Part shown: positions 26,701 through 38,659 of the stretch, piece by piece | Layout of the letters: each line of letters begins with the position of its first letter | Numbering within the stretch: position 1 is the stretch's first letter | Assembly: GCA_008694505.1 (NCBI GenBank) | Contig: VZDJ01000116.1 | Span: 16,454,781-16,518,780 of the forward strand | Length of the DNA: 64,000 bases | Origin: Cyanoderma ruficeps | Taxonomy: Eukaryota > Chordata > Aves > Passeriformes > Timaliidae | Direction: 5' to 3' | Position numbers and translations under genes: made by a program | Notes under the pieces: generated by a model | What the model was told of the DNA's origin: nothing | The model's database searches: none | The model's input: the letters and a program-made list of their open reading frames with translations, nothing else

Positions 26701-29475
26701 TTTGCAGCACCACTCTCTCTCCACTATTGTCCTTCAGTTACAAGTTGCACTATAAATCCTAATTACTGGCACATTTTCCCAAATAACAGGCTTAAAGCAA
26801 TAATGAGGGCGATGACAAGTATCATTTGGGTATTCACCTTCAGCATTCCCTCCTGCTAGGGACTGCTTCTTTGTCCCTCAGAGGGATGTCCTGCATCTTT
26901 TCCCTTTAACAGAGAGCCTGGGCAGGAGAGCTGTGTGGAATTGCCAGTGCATTACCTAAAGCTGATGGTGCATTTCTTCCTACTCATTCATCTCAGAGTC
27001 CAGGGAATCCATCCTGCCCTGTGCCACCCTCAGAGCCCTTCTGGTAATGAACTTCTCTGCCTAATTAAAAATGCTGGGAGGGAAGCTGCATTGGCTGCAT
27101 TTGATACTTCTACCTTGTGATTTCCTGGCACTGATGTTCCCTTTGCCACAAGGAACAGTCACCAATGCTCCCCTGTCCTGCTCAGCTCCACGAGCCCCTG
27201 TCTCTGCACCTCTGTGGCTGGTGCTGTGACTGGAGACATTCCTCTGGCTCATCCCACATAAAGCAAGGCTCTGCTGTGGGAACCTACTCAAGCTGTTTTG
27301 TACACATGCCAAGAATTAATTTAACTTTTCTGCTATAGTCTTATCTTTTTGCCTCAGCCATCTTCTGGCTCTACAGATTCTCTGGCAGCCTTCCTCCTTT
27401 TGATGTGTTTGAAAAAAGGTTTTATTAGTTTTAAAGGCTTTAGTAAGTTGTTTCTTAAAATCTTTTTGATTTGCTTTATTATGCTCTTACATTTAATTTG
27501 CCAGAGTTTATGCTTTTTCTGGGAGTTACTTTTTGGGTCCTTTTCCCTGGAAATCTGTGTGGAGCTCAGAGGGAACAAAGACAGTTCCTTACACTGCAGT
27601 GAGGTAGTTCTTGAGGATTTGTTTCCTGCATAAATGTCCCAACCTGCCCTTTCTTCTGTGATCAAAGTCTGTATCTGGAAATCTTTCCTGACAAGTGCTG
27701 TAGCATCTCTTCCCTTTCCACTCCCAGCCCAGGATTCCAAGGGGCCAGTGCAGTACAGAAAAAACGTGCGATTACAAGAGGACCCCAGTGTCACCACGTG
27801 GGGTGCAGAAATGCATCCTGACTGCAGTAACACACCCTGCCACAGCCTTATCCTGCTTTCTCCACGCTGACAATCGACCAGGAGGGTGATTTAGTGCAGC
27901 ACCAGGATGTGGAGGTTACTCCACAAACAAACCCTCAGTCGTTATTTCTGTTGATCTGGGGAGACCAGTGGTGTGTTCCTCTGACGGTGCTGGAGGCTCG
28001 CTAACCTTTCAGGAAAACTCTTCAGTAAAAACCACACGATGGGCATTGTGCACACCAATCCCACGCAACCAGAGGTGTTTGGTGGCTGTGCCTACAGATG
28101 CCTTGTCCCACAGCATCCTGCTGACCCCACAGTGGGGCAGGGGCAGACAGGCTTCTGGCTGGGAGCAAGCAGTGCTGCTGTCACCACCCACACCCACCAC
28201 AGTCACGGGGTGGCTGTGGCAGAAGGGCAGCAGGAGCTTCTTGTGAGCACAACACAGCTTCAGCGGTATCACCTGTGTCTCCTCCCCACTCCTGGCCTCC
28301 AGTCTCCTCCTTGACGGAATTTCCTCTCCTCAGCCCAGGACTGTGTAGCTACAGAATTTAATCCTCTGAGCTACAGAATTTAATCCTCTGCTGTATCAGT
28401 GCAGGAATGCCTCTATCACCGAGGTGATGATGCCTAATTTAGATCATATCCATCCCCTCTTGCATTTCTAGGCTGTAATCTGGACACAGGTTATCTTAGC
28501 CCCAGCAGAAGCCCACCTCTGAGCTAGCTGTGCCCATCTCCCCAAGCACCAGCCGCTGTTTAATTTACTGATGTAAGGTTTCTTGATGTGTAAGTACATA
28601 TTGCTAATTATTAATATTTAAGTGCATCTCCTCTTTCCTTCCAAAGATAATTATTTTGCTATTTCCTCAGCTTTCTTTGAATGAACCACTGGTGGTTTCT
28701 TGATTCATGCATGACATTTGATTACCTTTTCATAAGCGTCTCTTACTTTATTCTAAGTGTTATTAATGTCCATAAAATTACCCCGCCCTGAAACACAGTG
28801 AAAATACAATGAAAGCTTTGGCTTCAGTGAATTTTAGAGGGTGTGAATCCCAGAGAAGGGCTATGTGTCACGCAGCCATGTGTTCCCTTGGGGCAATCAC
28901 ATCCCAAACCCCAGAAATGGTCACAGCCACTGCTTTAAAAAGCTCATGTGTGAGTTATCTCATGCACTTGGACTGCTCACATTGCCTTTGTAGCAGGAAA
29001 GTACATGTTCTTTTCTCCTTGTTGAACATATTAGTGCCCTGAGCAGTTTACAGAAACAACCTAGATGGGTTTTGCTGTTAGTGGTGCTCCTGCAGTCCCT
29101 CTATCCTTGTTCAAGAGCGCAGCAAGGCTGAGCTCCTGCTAAGTGAATTAGCCAGATTCAAAGCCAGCTGTTTTGCAGCAGCAGAGCTGGTGCATGGTCT
29201 TCTTATTAGTGTTCACATCACATTTAAGCTGCTTTAAAATGGCAGATTTAAGTTCCAGAAACATGAGGTTTAAGGAGTTTATGCTTTGCAGAAATGCTTA
29301 CTGAGACCTTGGAGAGCAGATCCATGCTGGTGGCTTTTGCAGGCTTGGGGCAGCACCACGTGCTTTGGCACACGGTGGCATTAGTGCTGCCTCCTCCCTG
29401 TCTGCATGGCTGTGGAGCTTGGAGGTGCCTGGGGATGGGGACCCCTGTGGGAAGTGGATTTGTAGAGCATTCTCA
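23755..29475. other. Intron sequence; AT-rich core 25.0-25.6 kb
   Basis: No transposon is recognised. 25000-25600 is strongly AT-rich, CpG-poor and dense in short TAAT/ATTA and octamer-like words, and lacks the decay pattern of the LINE fossils nearby. 28030-28260 is GC-richer and open in several frames without recognisable protein. Confidence 0.45.
28347..28390. repeat. Perfect 22-bp tandem duplication
   Basis: The 22-bp unit AGCTACAGAATTTAATCC+TCTG occurs twice head to tail at 28347-28368 and 28369-28390 without mismatch. The identity implies a recent slippage-type duplication. Confidence 0.95.
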
Positions 29476-29480
29476 AAGCC

Positions 29481-29900
29481 TGACAGAAGGCTCACATAGT
29501 ATGGATCTGTATGCAAACTTTGAGATAAAAAATGCTGACTTAGAAAGGCCATGGAATAGGACAGACGTTGTTTTTGAGAGAGAAATAGAACTAGAAACAA
29601 GTTTCTAATGATGGTCTTGCAAATAGAGTAGATGCTTTGGAGAAATAGAACTATGAAAGATGCATTGTAGTAGGACCCATGAGGATAATTTTAGATGATT
29701 GGCTCAAAGGCATTAGCAGCATTGTGTGGCAAAACTGATAGGCCAAAAAACACTTATAATGTATTGTAATTAGGAAATAGTTTGGCTTCTGGTTGTGACG
29801 GCGTGAATTGTAACATCTGTACCGTCTCACTCTTCATGAGACTGAAAATGGAATAAAAGTTTTTAAAACATCTCTCAGTTGCCCCATCTCTGGGTCAGAA
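29481..29900 (+). mobile_element. Probable solo LTR of an ERVL-like endogenous retroelement
   Basis: The 3' part has the architecture of avian ERVL-type LTRs: GTAATTAGGAAATAG, a GGTTGTGACGGCGTGAATTG block, a TCTCACTCTTCATGAGACTG block, an AATAAA signal at 29852 and a short tail ending near TCTCTGGGTCA. A TG at 29481 is a plausible left end (about 417 bp). No matching 5-bp flanking duplication is visible and no internal gag/pol sequence is seen. Boundaries and family are from recall. Confidence 0.5.
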
Positions 29901-31481
29901 AAAAGTATAATCCAACAGACCACTGCATGGCACATGTTCCCTGAAGTGACTTCTGAGGGAAGAGAGCCTCCAACGCTGTAATTCTGTGCCAGACACTTCA
30001 GTACCATTTGGTTTCATGCTGTTTGGATTGTCAACTCCTGACATGGGAGCAGAGTTCTCTGGCAGCCCCCTCCTCGGGCACTGAGGGAGTGCTACTCCCA
30101 CTGGCAGAATCTATGAACAGAGAGTTAAACACAGCCTGTGTCAGGGCTGGGACTTGATCTCCCGTGGGTTTCTGTCCTTGGGAGGGGTTTCTCTCACTGA
30201 ATGAGCAGGGTGGTGGAAGAGATGAGGAGAATAGCACTCGGTGTTATAGCACATCCTCACTTCAGCTTGCTGCAAGAAAAGACAAATGGACTGTGTGTGC
30301 CCCAGGGATTTAGCTGCCACAGTGCATCTCTCATCCCAGCAGATGTGCAGGCTTCGGCTTGCTCAGCATCCAAGTGTCTCAGAGTGAAGCTAACTAGAGA
30401 CAGACATGAAATTTTATATGCTCAGAAATAAGCTGGGCATCAAATGCAAAAGCGTGGTCCTCCAGGGGCAGCTCAGGTGTGGTGGTATTTGTGACAATAA
30501 TGATGAGGAGTCTTGGGGCTGGTGGTTGCAGTGATGGCTCAGGGCTGCTTGGGCACACGGGAGCTGCTCCAGTTCCCCTGGATTATGATACCCCGTGGTG
30601 AGGGGGGTATCATATTCTGGGGAGAAAGAGCAAGGTTTTACTTCAAGTAACTTAATGAGTGACAGACAGGTACAAGACTTTGGCAGCATTATAGAGGGCA
30701 AAAAGATGACGGCTAGTGGAGATATTCACACACCAGAAAGCCTGGGAGAAAATGAAGGGATATGGGAGGCTAGATGCAAATAGAAACCTCATGCTTAGGA
30801 AAAAGCTGTGCTTGCTCAGCTGGAGAAAGCTAATTCCTAGGTATCCGTTTGAGCACTGTGAGCATCACCCACCGGAGTTCATCCCTGTCAGGATGCTGGT
30901 GCCTCCTGGTGTCTGAAGAAAGTTTCTGTTCAAACAGTGTGGAGATGGACACCTTCTGTGCTTTGTCTGTATGAGGTTCTCATTGTAACATTAGCACTTC
31001 CTTTAATTAAAGTCATGATTAAAATTAAAATTGCTGTTTTATCCCTGCTGACACTGATGATTTTTAAATAACTTCCTTGTGTCCCAGGTGCCTCCCTATG
31101 CTGCCCCTATGCTGCTGAGGAAGAACTGTGCCAGGGACCCCAGGGTCTGCTCCATCCGTGGCCCTCGCACCCACTCTACATAAGAAATGCACACAAAACC
31201 AGCCCTGAACCTCTTTTTATTTCATGGTGCTTGCCCTCTGCTTTAAAACGAGAAAGAGACACACCTCTGCTATTTTGTGACATGCTGATTTCATACCTGT
31301 TTCTTTAGTGGCTTCTTTAGGAGGTCCAAGAGAACCTGTAAAAGCTTTTGTGACAGTAACAAGTGCCTGTGACCCTTGAATCTTAAACACCCTCTCTGCT
31401 ATCATGTTATTTACTAAGCAACTCAGGCTAATCTTTTCCAGGAAAGATGTTTCTCATAATCTGCCAATTCACATTACTTTC

Positions 31482-31500
31482 TTAATGACTAAGTCATTAA
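31482..31500. repeat. 19-bp perfect palindrome
   Basis: TTAATGACTAAGTCATTAA reads the same on both strands around a single central A (9-bp arms). It contains AP-1/MAF-like half sites (TGACTAA/TTAGTCA) and TAAT homeodomain-like ends. A G-rich run (GGGGGGTGGGGGG, from about 31507) follows within 7 bp. Confidence 0.85.
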
Positions 31501-34500
31501 TTAAGTGGGGGGTGGGGGGTTGGCCAGAGTTAAGTTGGAAAGTGCTGTCAAATAAAAGATGCACAGAAATGATGATAGGATAGTTATCACTGGGGTGTGG
31601 CCTTGGCAGGGACAGGTCCCCCCCGCCCCTGGTTCTGTGCAGGATGGGTAGAGCAGTGTGCTTGCAGTTCATCTGACACGACTTCTCTGGGATGTAGGGT
31701 GAGTGGGGTTAATGGTGAAGAGCCTTGAGCCCAGGTTTAGCACTAAGCAGGGCTTAAGTGGCAAGTTACTTCATTAACCTGCCTAACCCTATGTGTTTAC
31801 AATGGTAGGGTAACACTATGAAATAACAAAATGCGTGATCATTTAAAAAGCAGGTTTGCCCTGAAATTTGCAGTATCTTGAGGATCTGAGCTTGATTTGT
31901 CTGTCACTGACACTCTTCCAGGACTGAAGTGCAGCATCTTGGCTTCTCCTGTTCTCCAAACTGCTACTCACAGCAGAAATACATAACCCAGTTCTCTTCT
32001 AACTTCTTTCCCCCATTCAGCCCAGGTTCCCCTGGGTGGGCACTGGAATGTCATGAGTGCCATATCATATCATGCCTGTCCATGTGGAGATCTATCCATT
32101 TTTGTCTCCCCTTAGCTCTGGCTCCCTCATGAATGTTTCTGCTATGCACCATCATGAGACAGGGATAATTGGGTGAGTCATAAATCACTGTCTGCTCTGG
32201 GAATTGTGAAGTGTGTATTTAAATGCCCAAGAATCTCATCTCATAGTTGATATCTTTGTTCACATGTTGACAGTTCATGATAATCCAGTTATTCCAGCTG
32301 CCCCATGTCTGAGGCTCCCAAAGCCTTACATCATTGCTTTCACCCTATCCCAGGAAACATTTAATGCTTCACTGAGTGGGCAGCAATATAAAAGTGGATC
32401 ATTTGTTTTCCATATAAGAAAAAAAATCAGATGCTTTTTGCTATTGAGTAAAATTCAAATTACTGAGTTCAAATTACTCAAGGTGGCTCTAGGAGGTACA
32501 TTTTGCTGTGTGGGACAACAGCCTTGATGATGTGATGACCTTTTCTGAGCTTTGTATGGATTGAGGTTTTTTTCAAGGACCATTTTCTCTGCACTGATGT
32601 GTGACACTCATGTGAACAGGAATGGCTCTTGGGGTGTTGCTGTAACTGGAAATTTAGGCCCTCTATAGGACAGAGTTTGGTGCAATCTCCAAGCTCCCCT
32701 GCTTTTCCCTCGTCACTGAGAGTTGTCTTTACTCTTTACTTCCTCTTCTCTGGGGTCCCCATACACCATTTGAGACTGATATTGAACTCATTCAATTTGC
32801 TGTTTCACCTGGATGAGTGAGGGTGGTGGAGTGGAGGGAACTCCACTGAGTACCAAGAGGTATTGGGTTCTTTTTGTGAAGGAACCTTCACAAACTTGGG
32901 CAGTTCAGTGTACCAAAAAAACAACTAAAATGTGACTTGATTTGTGTAGTCTCACGACAAAAACACATAATATACTGCAAGGTCTCTTGATCTAATGACT
33001 AGAGGCAGAACAAGAGTCAGGGTCTGGAAGGCAAACCCAAAGAATTCCGATTAGAACTGGGACACAAATATTTAGCCAGCTATGTAAACTACCTAAGAAA
33101 AAAAAAAGTTGGTTTCTCTTCATCTTGTAATGCTTTATATTCAGTCTGTCTGCCTTTATAGAAACTATGGTTCAGCCAAATTTGAGTTATTTGGCTCAGC
33201 ACACGTATAAGTTGGTGAAATACTATAGTGTGTGATGCACAGGAGGTCAGACAAGGTGATCTGATGGTTCCTCCTCCTTCAGAGCCTCTGCAGAGTTTTA
33301 TTGTGGGCAGAAGGATGGGACCAGTTAAGGTGTGAGGCTGTGACTCCATCTGTATTCCCCTGGGATTAGCAGAGGGTCTGTGTGTGACCCTGCCTCCTGT
33401 TCCTCTGATCTCGGGGAGGATGTTCTGAAGAGAAGCTGAAGGTTCGCAAGCAATCTATAAAACTGAATTCCCATGGTTTGGGGGTTTTTTTTCAGCCAGC
33501 ACTTAAGCCATGCATGTTCCAGCCCACATATGAGTTTGAAACGTTCCATCATGTTTTCATTATTTGTTTAAAAATGGCAATCGTCAAGATCTCTTTTGCT
33601 TTAATTACCTGATGTTATAGGGCTTCAGAGCACCTCTTTACATTCTCCAGAATGTGCCTTTGGGATGTGACAAGTCTGAGTCGTACAGCAGATGCTTTCA
33701 GAAGAAAGTTGTTGGCATGAGTGGTTGAAAATAGAAGCTTGTTTACAAGGCTGGTTTTGCATTATCAGCTGTAGTGCTCCAATAATTAAGGCTGTGAACC
33801 TAATTAGCTCAACACTTCATAATTCTCTTCTGTCTCTCCAGGGGCTTGTCTGTCTACAGCTCTGTGCTGCTTCAGCTTATGCCGGGAACATCTTTATCCC
33901 GGGGCAGCTGCATTCACACAAGTACCACCTCAACTGCCATGAATCCCACGCTCCTTTTTCAAGTGCACAAACCCTCCACAGGGCTTTCTAGAGAGCCCAT
34001 ACTGGGATTGTTTGGCTGCTTTTATTAAAACCATACAGAAAGAAATACTGATCTCTCCTGAAGCATCAGCAGAACTGAATGATGCCATTGTTACTACTGA
34101 TTGAGAGGGTGCTTTTACACTGGCTTCAAACTTGTGTCTGTTCTTAAGTGGAAAATGTTTTTTAACGCTGAATAATGTAGTAACATTTCTGGCCAGCACA
34201 GCCTTTTTGACAATGAAACATTGCCATGCACTTGAGAACAGCTCATGGCTGCTGCTTTCACCTCTCCCATCTGGGTTAGGTGCCTTCTGAGCAGGTCTGA
34301 GCCTGTGCATGGGATGGTGTTCTCTCCATCCCTGACCCAAAGTGGCCTGTCCCTCAGTGACACCCCTGCAGTGTGCCCAAGCACGTCCCATGGCTGAGAT
34401 CGCCCTTTCCCTGGGCATTGTCTTCTGTGTATTTCCTGATCCTCAGAGCCAACCCACGCACAACTGGGAGATGTTTTCCTTCTTAAGTGCGTGAGTTTCA

Positions 34501-34924
34501 GCTGTTCTGACTGTCCCGTGTGTGCCTCCTTCCTGTTTGGACAGATACTTGATACATACACCTCAAATGGAAAGGGCTGGACGTGATTAAAACACACCAT
34601 CTAGCCAGGCATCTTTTTTTCACTCTATCTTCCCCACAAAGCAAACTTGACGGGTTGTAATGATATTTAGAGTTGATTGTGCAAAGTATGGAGTAATTCT
34701 TTGACTGTTTTAGATGCGGAGAGACAGATGCAAGGTGCTCCATGCTGACATGCTGTGCCTGCCTGCCTGAGACTTTCTATGCTTACACTGAGGTACTTTC
34801 TATTTCTGCAGAAATACCTTGGCATAAAAACATCAAACCGTCTTGATTTATTTGGAGTTAAAGTTGGTATATTAACTGATGAGCTCTATCAAAATACTTA
34901 CATTTTTAAATTCTCTGAACTCCC

Positions 34925-34960
34925 AGGATAACTGATGTTCCAAGGATAACTGATGTTCCA
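34925..34960. repeat. Perfect 18-bp tandem duplication
   Basis: AGGATAACTGATGTTCCA occurs at 34925-34942 and again at 34943-34960 with no mismatch, plus two bases of a third unit. Confidence 0.95.
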
Positions 34961-37900
34961 AGTTATTAACACGCAACACTGACATCTCCCTTTAATTACA
35001 GGTCTGTGAAGAAAGCCTGTCTCCCAGCGGGTGTGCAACTCAGGAACCTGCAATGGTTCCTGGAATGTGATTAACAGCTCTGAATCAAGGCAGGATTGTT
35101 CCCTTGGACATACTGGCTCTGCCCAGGGCGATGCCATTCCTGCAGTGTATCCCAGGTCACTGTTGCTCAAATGCAAGAGCAAATCCATATTTGCTTCACT
35201 CTTTTAAAAAAACAGCACCTGCATGGCACAGATGCCTTGAAAGTCAAGGTAAAAGCAAATGCTGTGTGCTGGGTTTGATGAGCCCTGTGGTTAAATGGTT
35301 GCATGTGACGTGGCTGGCAGAACATCAGCAGCTAAAGCAAATGCACTCACACTGCTTTCTTCCCCAGCCTCGGCCATACTCTGTGGGCTTCCTGCTGCAC
35401 GCTGCCAGTCAGCACAAGGCCGGGCACAGTCCCCATCAGGACAATGGGGAATGGGACAAACCTTTTATCTTCCACGTTGTCTTTCATTCTGGTTCACAAA
35501 TGCTCCAGTGAGTTAATTGCTAGCAGAGGAGAGACCAGGGAAGAGCCATATGCGAAAGAGGAGAGGGATATTTTCATGTGGGACTGAGACAAGGACAGGA
35601 GCTGTGAAGGGTGGTAACATAGAGACTCTCTGGCCCTGCAGAGGGGAAGGTTTGTGGTGGATCTGTGGAACTGCGGAGCTGGCTCGCCAAGCAGAGCCAC
35701 AAGGACAGGTTCAGAGCTGTTATGCAGAGCGCATAAAGGCAAAATCTGCCACACTAATAATTGATAATTTATGATGTAACCCCCACAGAAACAGAGCCCC
35801 TCCATTCTGTGAAACAGAATGTCCTCTAGAAAATATTTGCACTTAACTATTACACGCAGATACAAGGAAATTCTTTCAGGAGGGTTTGAGTCTAATAAAA
35901 TGGGAATGTGTGACCTGGCCTGCATCATTATTTGCCCAGTTTTATCCTTTTGTTATTATTTCCAAATGTGAAATTTTCATTCCTGACAATTCTGCAGGTG
36001 AAGCTAGGCCAACAAAAAACAACGGTCTCCCACAATTACAGGGAACGTCTATTAGGGCTGTAAGGAGTCTGGCAGTGCAGGCCAGCATCCAGAATGGCAC
36101 ATGTTCCCAGGAACTGCGCAAATGTCCCCGTCAGCACCCAGGAGGCCCGTGCCCATATGGGTGCAGAGGTGCTGACTGGCATGGTCAGACCCCACAGGGC
36201 TGGGCACCGTTTGCTCTCAGCCCTCCTCTGTGAGCAGATGGGGTGCCTTGGCCAAAAGAGCACAGTGTTTGGCTCTGATGTTCTGGGATGCAACAGCTTA
36301 CGGGTTGGCACCGTCCCCTCCTCTTCCAGGACATAAATCCTCTGGGACAGAGGCCGGGCTATCTCTACGTGCTTGTGTTGGAGTGTTGGTCCTTGCATGA
36401 CGCAGAAGACAGAGCTATTGTAAGCACACTGGCAAACTCCAGGGTTTTTTTCTGCTCTAATGTTTATGATTTTACCTACCAAAAGATCTCCTTTTATAAA
36501 ATGTGAATGTTGCCACTTCTACGCCTGCCAGATATTACAACTGGGAGAGCTGGATCCTTCAAGTGTGTCCTTGTTTCTAGTTATAAAACCAAATTTGGAC
36601 ACCAGTGTACAATATTTGCAAAGGGGTTTCCGTTGGTTTTGTGGCTCAGACATGGCTGGCCTCGATGCCTGGTGTTAGCTGGTGGTCAGTGGGGTTGTGG
36701 GCTGCAACAGAGCCAGGGCTAGCACAGTGTGGAGATGCTGGGGCTGCAGGATGAGGAGCAATCAGGATGAATGTAATGACTATTTCCCAGAATGTAAACA
36801 GCCTTGCAGTTTAATGGCTCTATTTATGTTGATGGAGATCAGGAAACACACTTTGTTATTTTAGTCTGAATAAGCTCATGCAGATGGTAAGCAGAAGTAA
36901 TGTGTTTGGAGTTTCTGGTGCTCTCTGACAAGCCAGGTTGCACATGAGTGTGTAAACCTTGCCTTTGAAAAGCTCTTGATTTTTATCAGCTTGTTTACCA
37001 AACTGTCACAACAAGGCATAAAACCACAGAAGACTCACATGCTGATATGAGAAATGTGCAAGTTCTTGGTAGTGGAAGAGGCATAGGAGCTTTCTGCTCT
37101 TTGTTAAATGCAGCAACAAGTCATTTTTTTCTACAAACCTTGGAGTGAGCTGTCGAATGGAGAGACAGGGCTACAGAAAGATGTTTCATGCGACAAATTC
37201 CTCCCTGCTCCCACCACCTCCAGCCCCCACAGATGTGTGGAGTGTGATCTGTCAAGTGTCTCGAAAAACCCCATTTTTATTCATCATTTACGGGCACCAA
37301 TGAGTTCCTTCTTCCTCCCAAGCCAAGGCTTCTTGGGTCAGCACCCCACGAGCTGGTGCTGCAACTGCGAGAGCCGAACGAGTTAAGCTGTGCTCACCGT
37401 TCCAAGTGGGAGCGAAGAGCCATTGCAAAATGTTTTTTCCCCTGTTGGCTCTGCGTGTTGTTTTAAAATTAAATTGGTTCTGGTTAGCAAACAAGAACAG
37501 GACAGCAAAATTAAATTTTCTGAGGAATGTTGTGAATCCTGTGTGAAAAATAAACCCCAAAATATTTTTTCCCTCCCGCACTCTTTGGCTTGACTCTGTC
37601 CCCTCTTTGCCTGCCATGCCTCCCTCTCTGCTCCCGCCATGGATGTGTTGGTGGGTGGCAAGGCTGGTGTCCTTATGCCAAGGTGCTGTGGAGAGCATGA
37701 GTGGGAGTTAATGGGAGCTGGGTTGTCATGGCTTGGCCATGGAAAATTATTTCTTTTCCCCTTCTGCTTATTGTCTCACATCTTCCTTCCTTGCTCCTTT
37801 GTTCTCTCTGGGCTCCCAAACCATGCTCTGCCTGAGGGACATTGTTGCTCTCTCTCTGGCAGATCAGTGCTGTGCGGGTCTGGAGAATACTTTGGATATG

Positions 37901-38585
37901 TAGAGGACACAGTATTCATTTCAGAGGCAGAATTGGACCTATGAAGTGTAACTCAGCTCCACGCAGATGACTACTGCTGGCCATCTGCAATACTTCAGTC
38001 TCGCTGGAGTTCAGCACAGACTGCACTGGAGGAGCTACACCCACATCGGGCTCTGTGATGGACAACACAGATTTCTCCCTGTCTGCTCCCATCTTTCTTA
38101 TTTATTTATTTGTGTGCAGATGGAAACTCTTTGACACAAATTGGCACTCCTCAGATTCTGTTCTTTTGGAAAGCTTCTGCAGCTCTTAAAAGCTTCTCCT
38201 CCATTTGGTCAGCTCTGCAGGCATTCACTGTGCACTACATAAGTCATTTCTCTAGTCATTGCCTCAGAACTGTGTCAAGTCTTCTTGGATCTTTATTTAT
38301 AATTTGGCATGAATCTGTTCTGGGGGTTCAGCAGACTCTCACTGCTTTATGTGAGCTAGGACACCTTGCTTTCAGACCTTTGGGTGGCACAGCAGGTTAT
38401 TCTGAGTTGAGTTTCATCACATCTGTGGTGCATGTGATGCCCCAGGGCTGTCATTGTATTCTGGCTCTTACTATTGCTTTTATTTGGGAAGTAAGGCTCC
38501 TGATGCCTTGTATCCTTGCTGCCTGGTGCCACTGACTCCTGCAGGCCAGCCATGGTGTGGTTGTCCTTCCTGTGCTCTTTTCCAG

Positions 38586-38655
38586 GTATCTCCTCTTGGC
38601 CATTGTTGGAGAAGGGAGGATCAAACAGTCCTCCAGCCTGATGTGGAACAATCAC
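38586..38655 (+). mobile_element. Possible ancient CR1-like LINE 3' tip
   Basis: CTTGGCCATTGTTGGAGAAG followed by ...TCCAGCCTGATG resembles the sense 3' end of old CR1-like LINEs (GGCCACTGTCGGAGACAGGA...GGTCTGAC...). Only about 60 bp resemble it, and no upstream LINE body is recognised. Confidence 0.3.
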
Positions 38656-38659
38656 CTGG

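Larger units (their letters stand above)
29905..38585. other. Intron sequence with small duplications
   Basis: No exon or transposon is recognised over 8.7 kb. It holds a 19-bp palindrome beside a G-run (31482-31519), an imperfect 14-bp tandem repeat (32454-32481), an 18-bp perfect tandem duplication (34925-34960) and a TTTATTTATTTATTT-like run near 38100. Open frames up to 162 codons on the minus strand (33930-34418) carry no recognisable protein. Confidence 0.5.
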
